DNA from: Alphaproteobacteria bacterium
GTDB lineage: Bacteria > Pseudomonadota > Alphaproteobacteria > Bin65
Direction: 5' to 3'
Length of the DNA: 64,000 nucleotides
Assembly: GCA_022819985.1 (NCBI GenBank)
Contig: JAJEGH010000036.1
Location: 54,207-118,206, forward strand
The first letter of the stretch is position 1. Every line of letters starts with the position of its first letter. This document shows positions 8,127 to 17,032 of the stretch, piece by piece. Both the position numbers and the translations under genes were made by a program. A model generated the notes under the pieces. The model was not told the DNA's origin and made no database searches. It saw only the letters and a list, made by a program, of their open reading frames with translations.

Positions 8127-9782
8127 CTACTCCGCGTTCGCCCGTTCGCGCAGTTCGACCCGGCGGATCTTGCCGGAGATTGTCTTCGGCAGATCTGTCA
8201 CGAAATCGATTTCGCGGGGATATTTGTAGGGCGCGGTCGTCGCCTTGACGAAATCCTGCAGGGTTTCGGCCATCGCCTCGCCGGCCTCGAAGCCCTCGGC
8301 GAGCACGACAAAGGCCTTGACGATCTCGCCGCGCAGTTCGTCCCGCTTGCCGACGACCGCGGACTCGGCGACCGCCTCGTGTTCGATCAGGGCGCTCTCG
8401 ACCTCGAACGGGCTGATCCGGTAGCCGGCCGAGGAGATCAGGTCGTCGGCCCGGCCGACGAACCAGATATAGCCGTCGGCGTCCCGCGTCGCGGTATCGC
8501 CGGTAAAGTACCAGCCGTGGCGGAAGCATTTCGCGTTGGCCGCGTCGTCCTCGAAATAGCCGTCGAACAGGCCGGGCGGCCAGGTCCCGCCGTCGGTGCG
8601 CACCGCGATGTGTCCGACCTCGCCGTCCGGCAGGCGGTTGCCGCCATCGTCGACGATATCGACCTCCATGCCCGGCACCGGCTTGCCCATGGAGCCCGGC
8701 CGCACCTCGAATCCGGGGACGCCCGGCACGTTGGCGACCAGGTTGACGGTCTCGGTCTGGCCGTAACCGTCGTGGATGATCGTGCCGGTGGCGTCCTTCC
8801 AGGCGCGGATCGCCTCGGGGTTGAGCGGCTCGCCGGCGCCCACCGTATGGCGGATCGACGACAGGTCGTAGGCCGACATATCGGTCTGCATGAAGGCGCG
8901 GAACACGGTCGGCGGCGCGCACAGCGTCGTGATGCCGTGCTCGGCGAACAGGCGCAAATGGGCATCGGCGTCGAAGGCCGGGACCGGATTGTAGAGCATG
9001 ACGGCGGCGCCGATCTGCCACTGGCCGAACAGCTTGCCCCAGGCCGCCTTGGCCCAGCCGGTGTCGCTCATCGTCCAGTGCAGGTCGTCTTCGCGCAAAT
9101 CGTGCCAGTAGCGGGCGGTCAGCGTGTGGGCGATGGCGTATTCGTGGCTGCGCGGCACCAGCTTCGGGAAGGCTGTGGTGCCGGAGGTGAAATAGGCCAG
9201 CATGGTCTCGTCGCGGCGCGTGGCCTCGACCTCGCTGCGGTCGAGCCGGTCGCTCGCCGCCGCGCAGGCCGCCTCGCAATGGACCCAGTCGCCGTGCGGG
9301 GCGCCGACCACGACGACCTGCTCCAGGGTCGGGCATTTTTCGCGCACCGCCTCGATCTTCGCGGCATGGTCGGCGGTGATGATGGCGAAGCGCGCCCGGC
9401 TCTTGTTGATCCGGTATTCGATATCCTTGGGCTGCAGCAGGTTGGTGCCCGGCATGGCGACGACGCCGAGCTTGATGCAGCCGATCATGGTCTCGTACCA
9501 GGCCGGTATCCGCGGGATCATCATGAAGGCGAAATCGCCCCTGGCCGCGCCGATGCCGCGCAGCACGTTGGCGAAGCGGTTGGACGCCGCGGAGAGATCG
9601 GAGAAGCGCCGGATTTCGTGCGCGCCGGTATTGGCGTCGACATAGACGAAGGCCGTCTTGTCCCGCTCGGCGGCGCGCCGGTCGATCAGGTCGAAGCCGA
9701 AATTGTAGAATTCCGGCGCCGGCAGGCGGACGCCTTCGGCCAGCGCGGTCTGGTAATCGGGCAAGTCGATATAGCCGGTCAT
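8127..9782 (-). CDS. AMP-forming acyl/aryl-CoA ligase
   Basis: 551 residues from the ATG at 9780-9782; longer frames run antisense through the tRNA gene and are not credible. The adenylation motif YFTSGTTAFPK (about 197-207), the GYGQTE motif, the TGD hinge region and the C-terminal catalytic lysine in GKIRR (K538) are all present. Closest in style to benzoate-CoA ligase/medium-chain acyl-CoA synthetases. It activates a carboxylic acid to its CoA thioester using ATP. Its place at the head of the N-heterocycle cluster suggests activation of a ring or ring-cleavage product, but specificity is unknown. Confidence 0.85.
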   Translation of the reverse strand: MTGYIDLPDYQTALAEGVRLPAPEFYNFGFDLIDRRAAERDKTAFVYVDANTGAHEIRRFSDLSAASNRFANVLRGIGAARGDFAFMMIPRIPAWYETMIGCIKLGVVAMPGTNLLQPKDIEYRINKSRARFAIITADHAAKIEAVREKCPTLEQVVVVGAPHGDWVHCEAACAAASDRLDRSEVEATRRDETMLAYFTSGTTAFPKLVPRSHEYAIAHTLTARYWHDLREDDLHWTMSDTGWAKAAWGKLFGQWQIGAAVMLYNPVPAFDADAHLRLFAEHGITTLCAPPTVFRAFMQTDMSAYDLSSIRHTVGAGEPLNPEAIRAWKDATGTIIHDGYGQTETVNLVANVPGVPGFEVRPGSMGKPVPGMEVDIVDDGGNRLPDGEVGHIAVRTDGGTWPPGLFDGYFEDDAANAKCFRHGWYFTGDTATRDADGYIWFVGRADDLISSAGYRISPFEVESALIEHEAVAESAVVGKRDELRGEIVKAFVVLAEGFEAGEAMAETLQDFVKATTAPYKYPREIDFVTDLPKTISGKIRRVELRERANAE

Positions 9783-10034
9783 GGCGGCTCCGGGTAACGG
9801 GACAACGGCGCAAATTTCGTGGCCCGCCGCCGGAGCGAAGTCAAGCCGCGATGGTGTCTGCCTGCCGGCCACTTGGGACGGCCGGCGCCGCTTGACGCCC
9901 CACCGGCCGGTTCCTATGTTCCGCCGCGCCGATAGGGGGGCGCCCGGCCCCTCGAATTGCCGGCAGGAGCGATCGCTCTCCCGCCGCCCCACCGCGGCAC
10001 CCCCAACCGCGGCACCCCCGCTGCGGCACCGGAT

Positions 10035-10110
10035 GCGCCCATAGCTCAGTTGGTAGAGCAACTGACTTTTAATCAGTAGGTCGCTGGTTCGAATCCAGCT
10101 GGGCGTACCA
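10035..10110 (+). tRNA. tRNA-Lys (anticodon TTT)
   Basis: 76 nt with encoded CCA. Acceptor GCGCCCA pairs with TGGGCGT (first pair G-T wobble). The anticodon stem is ACTGA/TCAGT around the loop CTTTTAA, giving anticodon TTT. The D-loop (AGCTCAGTTGGTAGAGC) and T-arm (GGTTCGAATCC) are canonical. Confidence 0.97.
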
Positions 10111-10333
10111 AGTAAAATCAAATGCTTAGCGGAAAGCTGACGAACCCTAAAATAAATTTCGTAGCCCATAAGTATCTGCCCGCTGCAATGCCGAGGCATC
10201 GATTTATTCACCGAGTGCTGCTCAGGCAGCCGAGTCAGTTACCGGCGCGGAGTTGACTGGACGGTATGCCGTGACGTAACTTTTAGGTTGGGGTGTTGCT
10301 CTCAAATTTCCTCACATAAATCGGAGGCTGGTC

Positions 10334-10708
10334 ATGAAATCCAAGATGCCCATTTCGGCGCTTGTAATGTGCTTGGCGCTATTCCTGCCTGTAGAAGCAT
10401 TTTCAGCGGACGAGAAGCGGATCGCGACGGAAAAGGAATTTAGGGAACTAGTGGTCGATCGGCTTCACTCCTCGAAGAGCGGCACCGTCACGGTCACGAG
10501 CGACAACAAGCTCACTGGCACACTCAGCGGCAAAAAAGTCACGGGTCTTTGGAATTGGACCGGGGACACATACTGCAGAACCGTTCAAGTCGGCGACCGG
10601 AATTTTGGATTCGATTGCCAAGCGGTGCTGCTTCTGGGCGATCGGGTAACCTATGTACGAAACAATGGAACGGGCCGGCGGAGCATTTGGACGCTAGGCA
10701 AGCGGTAG
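10334..10708 (+). CDS. Small secreted protein of unknown function
   Basis: 124 residues with a GGAGG-type ribosome site before the ATG. Residues 1-25 form a Sec signal peptide ending VEAFSA-D. The mature part of about 100 residues is probably beta-rich and contains two cysteines (in DTYCRTV and FGFDCQAV) that could form a disulfide. I do not recognise the family. The gene and its upstream region are visibly less GC-rich than the neighbours and directly follow tRNA-Lys, which suggests acquired DNA; no integrase or repeat of the tRNA 3' end was found. Confidence 0.65.
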   Translation: MKSKMPISALVMCLALFLPVEAFSADEKRIATEKEFRELVVDRLHSSKSGTVTVTSDNKLTGTLSGKKVTGLWNWTGDTYCRTVQVGDRNFGFDCQAVLLLGDRVTYVRNNGTGRRSIWTLGKR

Positions 10709-10811
10709 TTTCCGTTTCCTGCTTATACGGCATGATGGCAGGATTGGACAGTGAGGTGGCTCCACCTCCTCGGACAGCCTGACGGTCCCTCAATCGCGTC
10801 TGCAACCCGGT

Positions 10812-11840
10812 CTACGCCACCTCTTCCAACCCCGGCAACACCTCCCGCGTCAGCAGGTCGACCGTTCGCGCCGCTTCGTTGTAGCTCAGGTCGCCGAAGG
10901 CCATGCGGCAGACCAGGTAGTTGACGCCGCTTTCGGCGGCCAGCGCCGCCATCTTTGCACGCGCCTGGGCCGGGGTGCCGGCGATCGCGACGCCGGTTTC
11001 CATCAGCGCGTCGAATTCGTCGGGGAAGGAAATGCCGATCGGCGCGCTGCCGGCGCGCTCCCACAGCATGTAGAAGCTGTCGCGCCAGACCCGGTAGCCG
11101 CGCCGCGCCGTCTCCAGCGCTTCGCGCTCGGTCTCGGCGATGACGAGATGGAAACTGATGCCCAGCGCCGGCAGGTCCGCGTCCGCCCGCCCCGCCTTGC
11201 GCCATTCGGCCCGGTAGGCGTCCATGATCGCCCGGGTCAGCGGCGGCGGCTGGTTGCTGATGACGTTGACCCCGTGGGCAGCCGGCCAGGCCACGGAGTC
11301 CGGCCGGCTCAGGCCGTACCAGAGCGGCGGATGGGGCTGCTGCGCCGGCGACAGGACCATCGGCACATCGGCCGCCCGGTAGTGGTCGCCCTCGAAGCTG
11401 AAATCGCGGCCGGCTGACGCGGCGGCCAGCCCCTTGAGGACGAAGTCGAGCGCCTCTCGGTACATCGCCGGCGTCCCGGCCGGATCGAGATCGAAGAACG
11501 CCACCTCGATCGGCGAGATGCCGCGCCCGACGCCGAGATCGAGCCGGCCCCCGCTCATCCGGTCGAGCATGCAGATTTCCTCGATCAGGCGCAGCGGCGG
11601 ATAGAGCGGCAGGCAATAGACCGTCGGCCCGAAGCGCAGGCGCGTCGTGCGCTGGGCGACGGCGGAAAGGAACACGCTGGGCGACGGCGCCATGCCGAGC
11701 GGCGTGCCGTGATGCTCGGCCAGATGATAGGCATGGAGGCCGGCGCGGTCGTACAGCTCGGTCAGCCGCAGCCGGTCTTCGTAGAAGTCCTCCGGCGCGC
11801 CGGCGCCCCGGTCCAGATGGTCGAAAACGCCGATGCGCAA
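10812..11840 (-). CDS. LLM-class (luciferase-like) flavin-dependent oxidoreductase
   Basis: 342 residues from a TTG start chosen because the fold's first strand (RIGVFDHLD) begins there; upstream codons are not protein-like. Typical bacterial luciferase-like TIM barrel: AYHLAEHHG, RLRFGPTVYCLPLYPPLRLIEE in shorter pieces, and the LDLGVGRG phosphate-binding strand. These enzymes use reduced FMN or F420 to oxidise a substrate. It lies downstream of an FAD/GcvT dehydrogenase on the same strand (gap about 80 nt), so the two may act on the same amine or one-carbon substrate. The natural substrate is unknown. Confidence 0.82.
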   Translation of the reverse strand: MRIGVFDHLDRGAGAPEDFYEDRLRLTELYDRAGLHAYHLAEHHGTPLGMAPSPSVFLSAVAQRTTRLRFGPTVYCLPLYPPLRLIEEICMLDRMSGGRLDLGVGRGISPIEVAFFDLDPAGTPAMYREALDFVLKGLAAASAGRDFSFEGDHYRAADVPMVLSPAQQPHPPLWYGLSRPDSVAWPAAHGVNVISNQPPPLTRAIMDAYRAEWRKAGRADADLPALGISFHLVIAETEREALETARRGYRVWRDSFYMLWERAGSAPIGISFPDEFDALMETGVAIAGTPAQARAKMAALAAESGVNYLVCRMAFGDLSYNEAARTVDLLTREVLPGLEEVA

Positions 11841-11923
11841 GAGGGAGGTTCCGTTCGGTTCGGTTGGCGGCGGCAGCTTGCCATCGGGCAGAAACCCTGT
11901 CGAGCGCCGGCAACGCAGACCCC

Positions 11924-14323
11924 CTACCCGCTTCGCACTCTCATCCGTTCGCCCGCCGGATCGAAGGCCGGCGCAAGCTGCATCCGGGCGGGGTGGCGGG
12001 TGCCGGCGATGTCGATGTCGACGCGCACGCCGTCGATGTCGCCGGCCTCGACATGGCCGAGAGCGACCGGCCGGCCGATCCGGTAGCCGAACGCCGCCGA
12101 GGTCGTGCGGCCGACGATGTCTCCGTTGCACAATATCGGCTCGTGGCCCAAGGGAACGGCCGCCGCATCGTCGAACAGGACGGTCGCCAGCGTCCGCCGG
12201 CCGGTTTTCCGGCGTTCGGCGACCGCGTCGCTGCCGACATACGGTTTCTTCTGCGAGCAGAACCGGTCCAGCCCCGCCTCGACCGGGCCGATGTCGCCGT
12301 CGAGTTCGTGGCCCATGGACGCGAAGCCCTTCTCGATCCGCATGGATGTCTGGGCATACAGGCCGGCCGGGACTGCTCCGGCCGCGGTCAGGGCGGCATA
12401 AACTGCGGATGCGTCCTCAGCCCGGCAGGTCAGCTCCCAGCCGGCCGCGCCGACATAGGACAGGCGCGCCGCGCGCACCGGCCGGCCGGCGATTTCCGCA
12501 CCGCCGATGCGGAAATAGCCCAGGGCGTTCAGCACGTCCGCGCTCAGGTCCGTGGCGATCCGGGCGGCATCCGGCCCCATCAGGCCGAGCACGGCGTAGC
12601 GTTCCGTCACGTCGGCGAGCGTCACGTCGAACGGTCCGGCATGGCGGCGCAGCCAGGCCATGTCCCTGCGGATTGCGGCGGCGCCGGTGAACAGGCGGTA
12701 GCGGTCTCGGGCGAGGCGCTGGGCGGTGATGTCGGCTTCGTAGGTCCCGCGCTCGTTCAGCAGCGGCGTGTAGACCGCGCTGCCCGGCGGCCGGTCCATG
12801 TCGTTGGCGCAGACATGCTGCAGGAAGGCGGCGGCGTCCGGCCCCGATATCTCGATCTTGCCGAAGGGCGAGCCGTCGAACAGCGCAGCTCCGCGGTGGG
12901 CGGCCATGACCTCGCGGTGCACGGTTTCGAACCAGTCCGGCCTGCCGAAGGTCGGTTTCGGGCTTTCCGGACCGCCGAACCAGAGCGGCCGTTCCCAGCC
13001 GTAGACCTGGCCCGTCCGGGCGCCCGCCGCCCGGTGTTCGGCGTCGAGCGCCAGGCGCCGCAGGCCGCGCGCCGTCGCCGGCTGAAGGCCCGGATAGGCG
13101 ATCTCGTAGTGCCGGCCGAGCACTTCCGGCGCCCTGGCCATCAGATGCTCGACGCTGTCGAACTGCGGCGCGAAGCGGTTGGCTTCGGCTTCCGACAGGT
13201 CGTAGGCGGTGTGGCCGTGCACGATGGCGTGGGCGAGGTTCATGCCCGCCCCGCCGCCGCTGGCGATGCCGACCGAATTCATACCGCAGCCGAGGAACAG
13301 GCCGCGCGTCTCCGCGGTCTCGCCGAGCATGAACATGCCGTCCGGCGTGAAGCTCTCCGGCCCGTTGAGCAGCATCCGGACTTCGGCGGTCCCGAGCGCC
13401 GGCAGCCTGTGCAGCGCGTGCTCCATCATCGGCTCGAAATGGTCCCAATCCTCGGGCAGAAGCTGGAATTCGAAGCCTTCGTCGAGCATGCCGGGCGCGA
13501 TCGGCTTGCCCATCGGCTCGAAGCAGCCGACCAGCAGGCCGCCGCTGTCGTCGCGGATGTAGAGATGGCGGTCGTGGTCCGACAGGGTCGGCAGGTTGCC
13601 GGCGATGCCGTCGACCGGCCGGGTCAGCAGGTAGAAATGCTCGCAGGCGAGCAGCGGCACCCGCGCGCCGGCCATCGCGCCGACCTCCCGCGACCACAAG
13701 CCCGCGCAGAGCGCGACGGCATCGCACATCACCGTGCCCCGCGCCGTCTCGACGCCGCGGATGCGGCCGTTTTCCGTCAGGATTCCGGTGACGCCGGCAT
13801 TCTCGAAGAACCGGGCGCCGAGGCCGCGCGCGGCCCTGGCCAGCGCGGCGCAGACGTCCGACGGGCTGACCCGTCCGTCCTCCGGCGACCAGACGGCGCC
13901 GAGCACGTCGTCTGCGTTCATCAGCGGCCAGCGCTCCCCGGCCTCGCCGGGGCCGATCTCGTGCGCCTCGATGCCGTAGGCCCGGGCGAGCGCGGCCTGG
14001 CGCCGGATGTGGGTCAGCCGGTCGGGCGTCGTGGCGATCGAGAGCGAGCCTTCCTGGATCCAGCCGACGCTTTGCCCTGTTTCCCGTTCGAGCTGCGCAT
14101 AGAGGTCGACCGAATACCGGATCATCCGGGTCAGGTTGCGCGAATGGCGCAGGGCGCGAACCTGGGCGGCGGAATGCCAGGTCGTGCCCGAGGTCAGCCG
14201 GTTGCGCTCCAGCAGGATGGCGTCGGAAACGCCCATCTTCACCAGGTGGTAGAGCGTCGAACAACCCATGATGCCGCCGCCGATGACGACGACCGGAGCA
14301 TGGGCGGGAAGGGCTTCGGGCAT
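11924..14323 (-). CDS. FAD oxidoreductase/GcvT fusion, dimethylglycine dehydrogenase family
   Basis: 799 residues from the ATG at 14321-14323. The N-terminal half is a DAO-type FAD domain with VVVIGGGIMGCSTLYHL near residue 10 and a TSGTTWHSA stretch. The C-terminal half (from about residue 430) is a folate-binding aminomethyltransferase (GcvT) domain ending in the GcvT beta-barrel. The family oxidatively demethylates N-methyl amines (dimethylglycine, sarcosine) and passes formaldehyde to tetrahydrofolate. A second, divergent paralogue lies at 55260-57683. Substrate is not assignable; partner gene downstream is a luciferase-like oxidoreductase. Confidence 0.87.
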   Translation of the reverse strand: MPEALPAHAPVVVIGGGIMGCSTLYHLVKMGVSDAILLERNRLTSGTTWHSAAQVRALRHSRNLTRMIRYSVDLYAQLERETGQSVGWIQEGSLSIATTPDRLTHIRRQAALARAYGIEAHEIGPGEAGERWPLMNADDVLGAVWSPEDGRVSPSDVCAALARAARGLGARFFENAGVTGILTENGRIRGVETARGTVMCDAVALCAGLWSREVGAMAGARVPLLACEHFYLLTRPVDGIAGNLPTLSDHDRHLYIRDDSGGLLVGCFEPMGKPIAPGMLDEGFEFQLLPEDWDHFEPMMEHALHRLPALGTAEVRMLLNGPESFTPDGMFMLGETAETRGLFLGCGMNSVGIASGGGAGMNLAHAIVHGHTAYDLSEAEANRFAPQFDSVEHLMARAPEVLGRHYEIAYPGLQPATARGLRRLALDAEHRAAGARTGQVYGWERPLWFGGPESPKPTFGRPDWFETVHREVMAAHRGAALFDGSPFGKIEISGPDAAAFLQHVCANDMDRPPGSAVYTPLLNERGTYEADITAQRLARDRYRLFTGAAAIRRDMAWLRRHAGPFDVTLADVTERYAVLGLMGPDAARIATDLSADVLNALGYFRIGGAEIAGRPVRAARLSYVGAAGWELTCRAEDASAVYAALTAAGAVPAGLYAQTSMRIEKGFASMGHELDGDIGPVEAGLDRFCSQKKPYVGSDAVAERRKTGRRTLATVLFDDAAAVPLGHEPILCNGDIVGRTTSAAFGYRIGRPVALGHVEAGDIDGVRVDIDIAGTRHPARMQLAPAFDPAGERMRVRSG

Positions 14324-14528
14324 GGGTCGGTTCCTGCCGGCGTCAAGGCGTCCGGCACAGCGCAATCCGTACGGCAGGGTCCTAACCGGTTGAGAGCGCA
14401 CGCTCACATACCGGATCGCCGCGTCTGTCTCCGCCGCGGCTGCGGCAGACGGGGAGCGCCGGGCCCGGCAGCGCGATATTTGGCCAATTAACCTTGTTTT
14501 TTCGGAGTTTTATTCCATATTTGCGAGG

Positions 14529-15710
14529 ATGATTGAGCGTCGTACCCTGAAAACGATCTTGGATCGACTTGCGCAGTTTCCCGCCGTTGCCCTGCTCGGC
14601 CCGCGCCAGACCGGCAAGACCACCCTGGCCGAACGCATCGCAGCGCAGGCCCTGACCGGCCGCGAAACCGTCTATCTCGACCTCGAGGCGACCGCGGATC
14701 GTGCCAAACTAGCCGATCCCGCCCTCTATCTGGCGGCTCGTGAAGACAAGCTGGTCATCCTCGACGAAATCCAACGCGCGCCGGACCTGTTCCACGCCCT
14801 GCGCAGCCTGATCGACAGTGGCCGCCGCCGCGACCGCAGGTCCGGCCGGTTTCTGCTCCTGGGTCCGGCATCCATGGACCTGCTCCGCCAGTCGGGCGAG
14901 AGTCTGGCCGGGCGCATCGCGTATGTCGAACTCGGTCCGCTGGACATCCTCGAAACCGGTGCAGCCGACAGCAATACATTATGGAACAGGGGCGGCTTCC
15001 CGGACAGTTTCCTGGCAGCGGCTGACGCGGCCAGCGCCGTCTGGCGCGAGAGTTTCATCCGGACCTATCTGGAACGCGATATTCCGCAACTGGGGCCGCG
15101 CATTCCGGCCGAAATCCTGCGGCGCTTCTGGACAATGCTCGCCCACGCACAGGGCGGCCTGTTCAATGCATCCCAGTATGCGCGCGCGCTTGCCGTCGAT
15201 GGCAAGACCGTCGCGAGCTATCTGGACCTGATGGTCGACCTGCTGCTGATACGGCGCCTGCCGCCGTTGCACGCCAACGTCCGCAAACGGCTGGTCAAGT
15301 CGCCGAAGGTATTCCTCCGCGACAGCGGCATCGTCCATACACTGCTCGGCCTGGACGATCCGGAGGCCGTGCTCGGCCACCCGGTTGCAGGCGGAAGCTG
15401 GGAAGGCTTCGTTCTGGAAAATCTTCTGAAGGCTGCGCCGGACCGTGCCCGTGCGAGCTTCTACCGCACGGCGGCCGGCGCGGAAATCGATCTCGTTCTG
15501 GAAATGCCGGGCCGCGGGCTCTGGGCCGTCGAAATCAAGCGCGGCCTCGCGCCCCGGCTCGAACGGGGCTTCCACAGCGCGCGCGAGGATATCCGGCCCG
15601 AACGGTCTTTCGTCGTCTATTCCGGACAGGACCGCTATCCTGCCGCCGAGGGTGTCGAGGCAATCGGCCTGCACGAATTGGCGGGAGAAATTCGGGCCCT
15701 GAACCGGTAA
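14529..15710 (+). CDS. AAA-family ATPase with C-terminal DUF4143
   Basis: 393 residues. Walker A is GPRQTGKTT (24-32) and Walker B is LVILDEIQ (about 75-82), followed by the arginine-rich sensor region. The C-terminal half matches DUF4143, a nuclease-like fold (ExxK-type residues in GAEIDLVLE...WAVEIKR). These solitary genes are widespread and sporadic and their role is not established. Here it is alone, with an AT-rich leader (14480-14528) and no partner gene, which fits horizontal acquisition. Confidence 0.85.
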   Translation: MIERRTLKTILDRLAQFPAVALLGPRQTGKTTLAERIAAQALTGRETVYLDLEATADRAKLADPALYLAAREDKLVILDEIQRAPDLFHALRSLIDSGRRRDRRSGRFLLLGPASMDLLRQSGESLAGRIAYVELGPLDILETGAADSNTLWNRGGFPDSFLAAADAASAVWRESFIRTYLERDIPQLGPRIPAEILRRFWTMLAHAQGGLFNASQYARALAVDGKTVASYLDLMVDLLLIRRLPPLHANVRKRLVKSPKVFLRDSGIVHTLLGLDDPEAVLGHPVAGGSWEGFVLENLLKAAPDRARASFYRTAAGAEIDLVLEMPGRGLWAVEIKRGLAPRLERGFHSAREDIRPERSFVVYSGQDRYPAAEGVEAIGLHELAGEIRALNR

Positions 15711-15757
15711 ACCGGATATGCGGAAGGTACGCCCCGCATCCGACAGGACATTCCGCC

Positions 15758-16120
15758 ATGAGCCGACAATCCGTGATCGACGCCGTGACGGCCGAACTGG
15801 CCGGAGATCCGAGCTATTTCCGGGCCGCCCTGCTGCGCGAGGATCTGGAGCGGCTGAACCGGCTGCTGGAGCTGGCGGCTGGCGCGGCGGACGAAGCGGC
15901 TTTCCTGAAAGCGGCGGGGATGGCGGGCTGGACGCCGGGAGACCTGCGCACCGGCGAACTGAAGCAATGGCTCGATCCGTTCCTGCGCGCCTGGTACGGC
16001 GCCGGCGACAGCAACGATCCGGCGCTGCCCGGCCTGTGGCGCGAATTCGACGTCAACCGGCTCGATATCCTGGCGGGCTGCCTGTCGACCCGGCCGCTGG
16101 CGGGCGTCGCGCGGCGGTAG
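15758..16120 (+). CDS. Small hypothetical protein
   Basis: 120 residues, mostly helical and soluble, with no signal peptide or membrane segment. Not recognised. It starts 47 nt after the DUF4143 ATPase on the same strand and ends convergently with lbpA. The N-terminus (DAVTAELAGDPSYFRAALL) and a Trp-rich middle (GWTPGDL, QWLDPFLRAWYG) are the most distinctive parts. Codon use is like its neighbours, so it is probably a real gene. Confidence 0.55.
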   Translation: MSRQSVIDAVTAELAGDPSYFRAALLREDLERLNRLLELAAGAADEAAFLKAAGMAGWTPGDLRTGELKQWLDPFLRAWYGAGDSNDPALPGLWREFDVNRLDILAGCLSTRPLAGVARR

Positions 16121-16129
16121 AACCGCACT

Positions 16130-16567
16130 TCACTCGCAGCCGGCGAAGCCGTCCTCGTCCATCTTGGCCTCGTAGGGCGCGGCGACCTCGGTCCCCGGAG
16201 TCAGGGTCGGCTTCACGCCGTCCCAGTCGTCCGGCCGGAGCACGACCATCCAGGCGCTGTACGGATCCCGATTCGCCAGGCTCGGTTCCTCGATCAGCGC
16301 CTCGTTGACCTCGACGACCTCGCCGCCGGCCGCCGACTTGGCGGGGCCGACCCATTTGCCCGATTCCACGGTGGCGCAGGACCGCCCGGCCTTGACCGAC
16401 CGGCCGACCTTCTTCGGCGTGAAAGCGACCAGGTTGCCCGCCATCGCCGTCGCCACGCTGGTCATGCCGAGGCGCAGGTTGCCGTCGCCGGTTTCGGTGA
16501 ACCAGATATGGTTGGGCACGTCGTAGAGCAGGTCGTCGGGCAGATGGCATCCGCGGACAGTCGGCAT
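16130..16567 (-). CDS. lbpA: Lipoate-binding protein LbpA (GcvH-like) of the sHdr system
   Basis: 145 residues with a glycine-cleavage H-protein fold. The lipoylation site is K71 in TVESGKWVG. In sulfur oxidisers such GcvH-like proteins (LbpA) act as lipoyl carriers for the cytoplasmic sHdr complex rather than in glycine cleavage; no gcvT/gcvP operon is here. It is the last gene of the sHdr operon, 3 nt after an unknown gene. The dedicated lipoylation genes lie at 24026-29283. Confidence 0.9.
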   Translation of the reverse strand: MPTVRGCHLPDDLLYDVPNHIWFTETGDGNLRLGMTSVATAMAGNLVAFTPKKVGRSVKAGRSCATVESGKWVGPAKSAAGGEVVEVNEALIEEPSLANRDPYSAWMVVLRPDDWDGVKPTLTPGTEVAAPYEAKMDEDGFAGCE

Positions 16568-16570
16568 GGA

Positions 16571-17032
16571 TCAGGCAACCTTCGTGAATTCGGGCGCTTC
16601 GGCGGCGTCCCGGTCGAGCGAGCGCAGGCCGCGCGATGAACAGCAAAATTCGCCCAGCCCCGCAACCTGCATTTTGCCCGAGACGAAGAGCAGGAGATGG
16701 CGTACCAGCATCGCCATCATGGCCGCGCGCCGGCGAGCGTCGCCATGGTCCGGCTCCAGGCGCAGCAGATTGGCGTGATAGGCGATCTCGCGGCCGGTTT
16801 CGCGGCAGGCGTTGAAGCTGGGCTCGCCGCGCGCGCCCTGGCGGTGCAGGGCGAGCAGGCGGGAGCCTTCGCGCTCTTCGGCGGTCGGCGTCTCGCCGCG
16901 CGCCTCGACCCAATTTTCCAGCACCGCCTCGGCCAGCCCCAGCAGGCAGCCGGCGGGATCGCCCCCTTTCGAAACGAATTGGGCCGGATCGAAAGCGTCG
17001 AGTGCCGCCTCGATATCGGCGAACGGCGTCAT
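16571..17032 (-). CDS. Conserved sHdr-operon protein of unknown function
   Basis: 153 residues, helical and soluble. The ATG overlaps the hdrB2 stop (ATGA), so translation is coupled to the complex. A CCSSRG stretch near the C-terminus (GLGEFCCSSRGLRSLD) could bind metal or sulfur. I do not recognise the family. Its place between hdrB2 and lbpA suggests a role in sHdr-LbpA interaction or assembly; this is inference from context. Confidence 0.6.
   Translation of the reverse strand: MTPFADIEAALDAFDPAQFVSKGGDPAGCLLGLAEAVLENWVEARGETPTAEEREGSRLLALHRQGARGEPSFNACRETGREIAYHANLLRLEPDHGDARRRAAMMAMLVRHLLLFVSGKMQVAGLGEFCCSSRGLRSLDRDAAEAPEFTKVA

Noticed and set aside
9783..10211. Extended start for the acyl-CoA ligase
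   Set aside because: The upstream part would read antisense through the tRNA-Lys gene and has no protein-like features; the family begins at the ATG at 9782.
10100..10334. Integrated element with attachment site at tRNA-Lys
   Set aside because: No duplicate of the tRNA 3' end and no integrase were found in the window; only the composition is suggestive.
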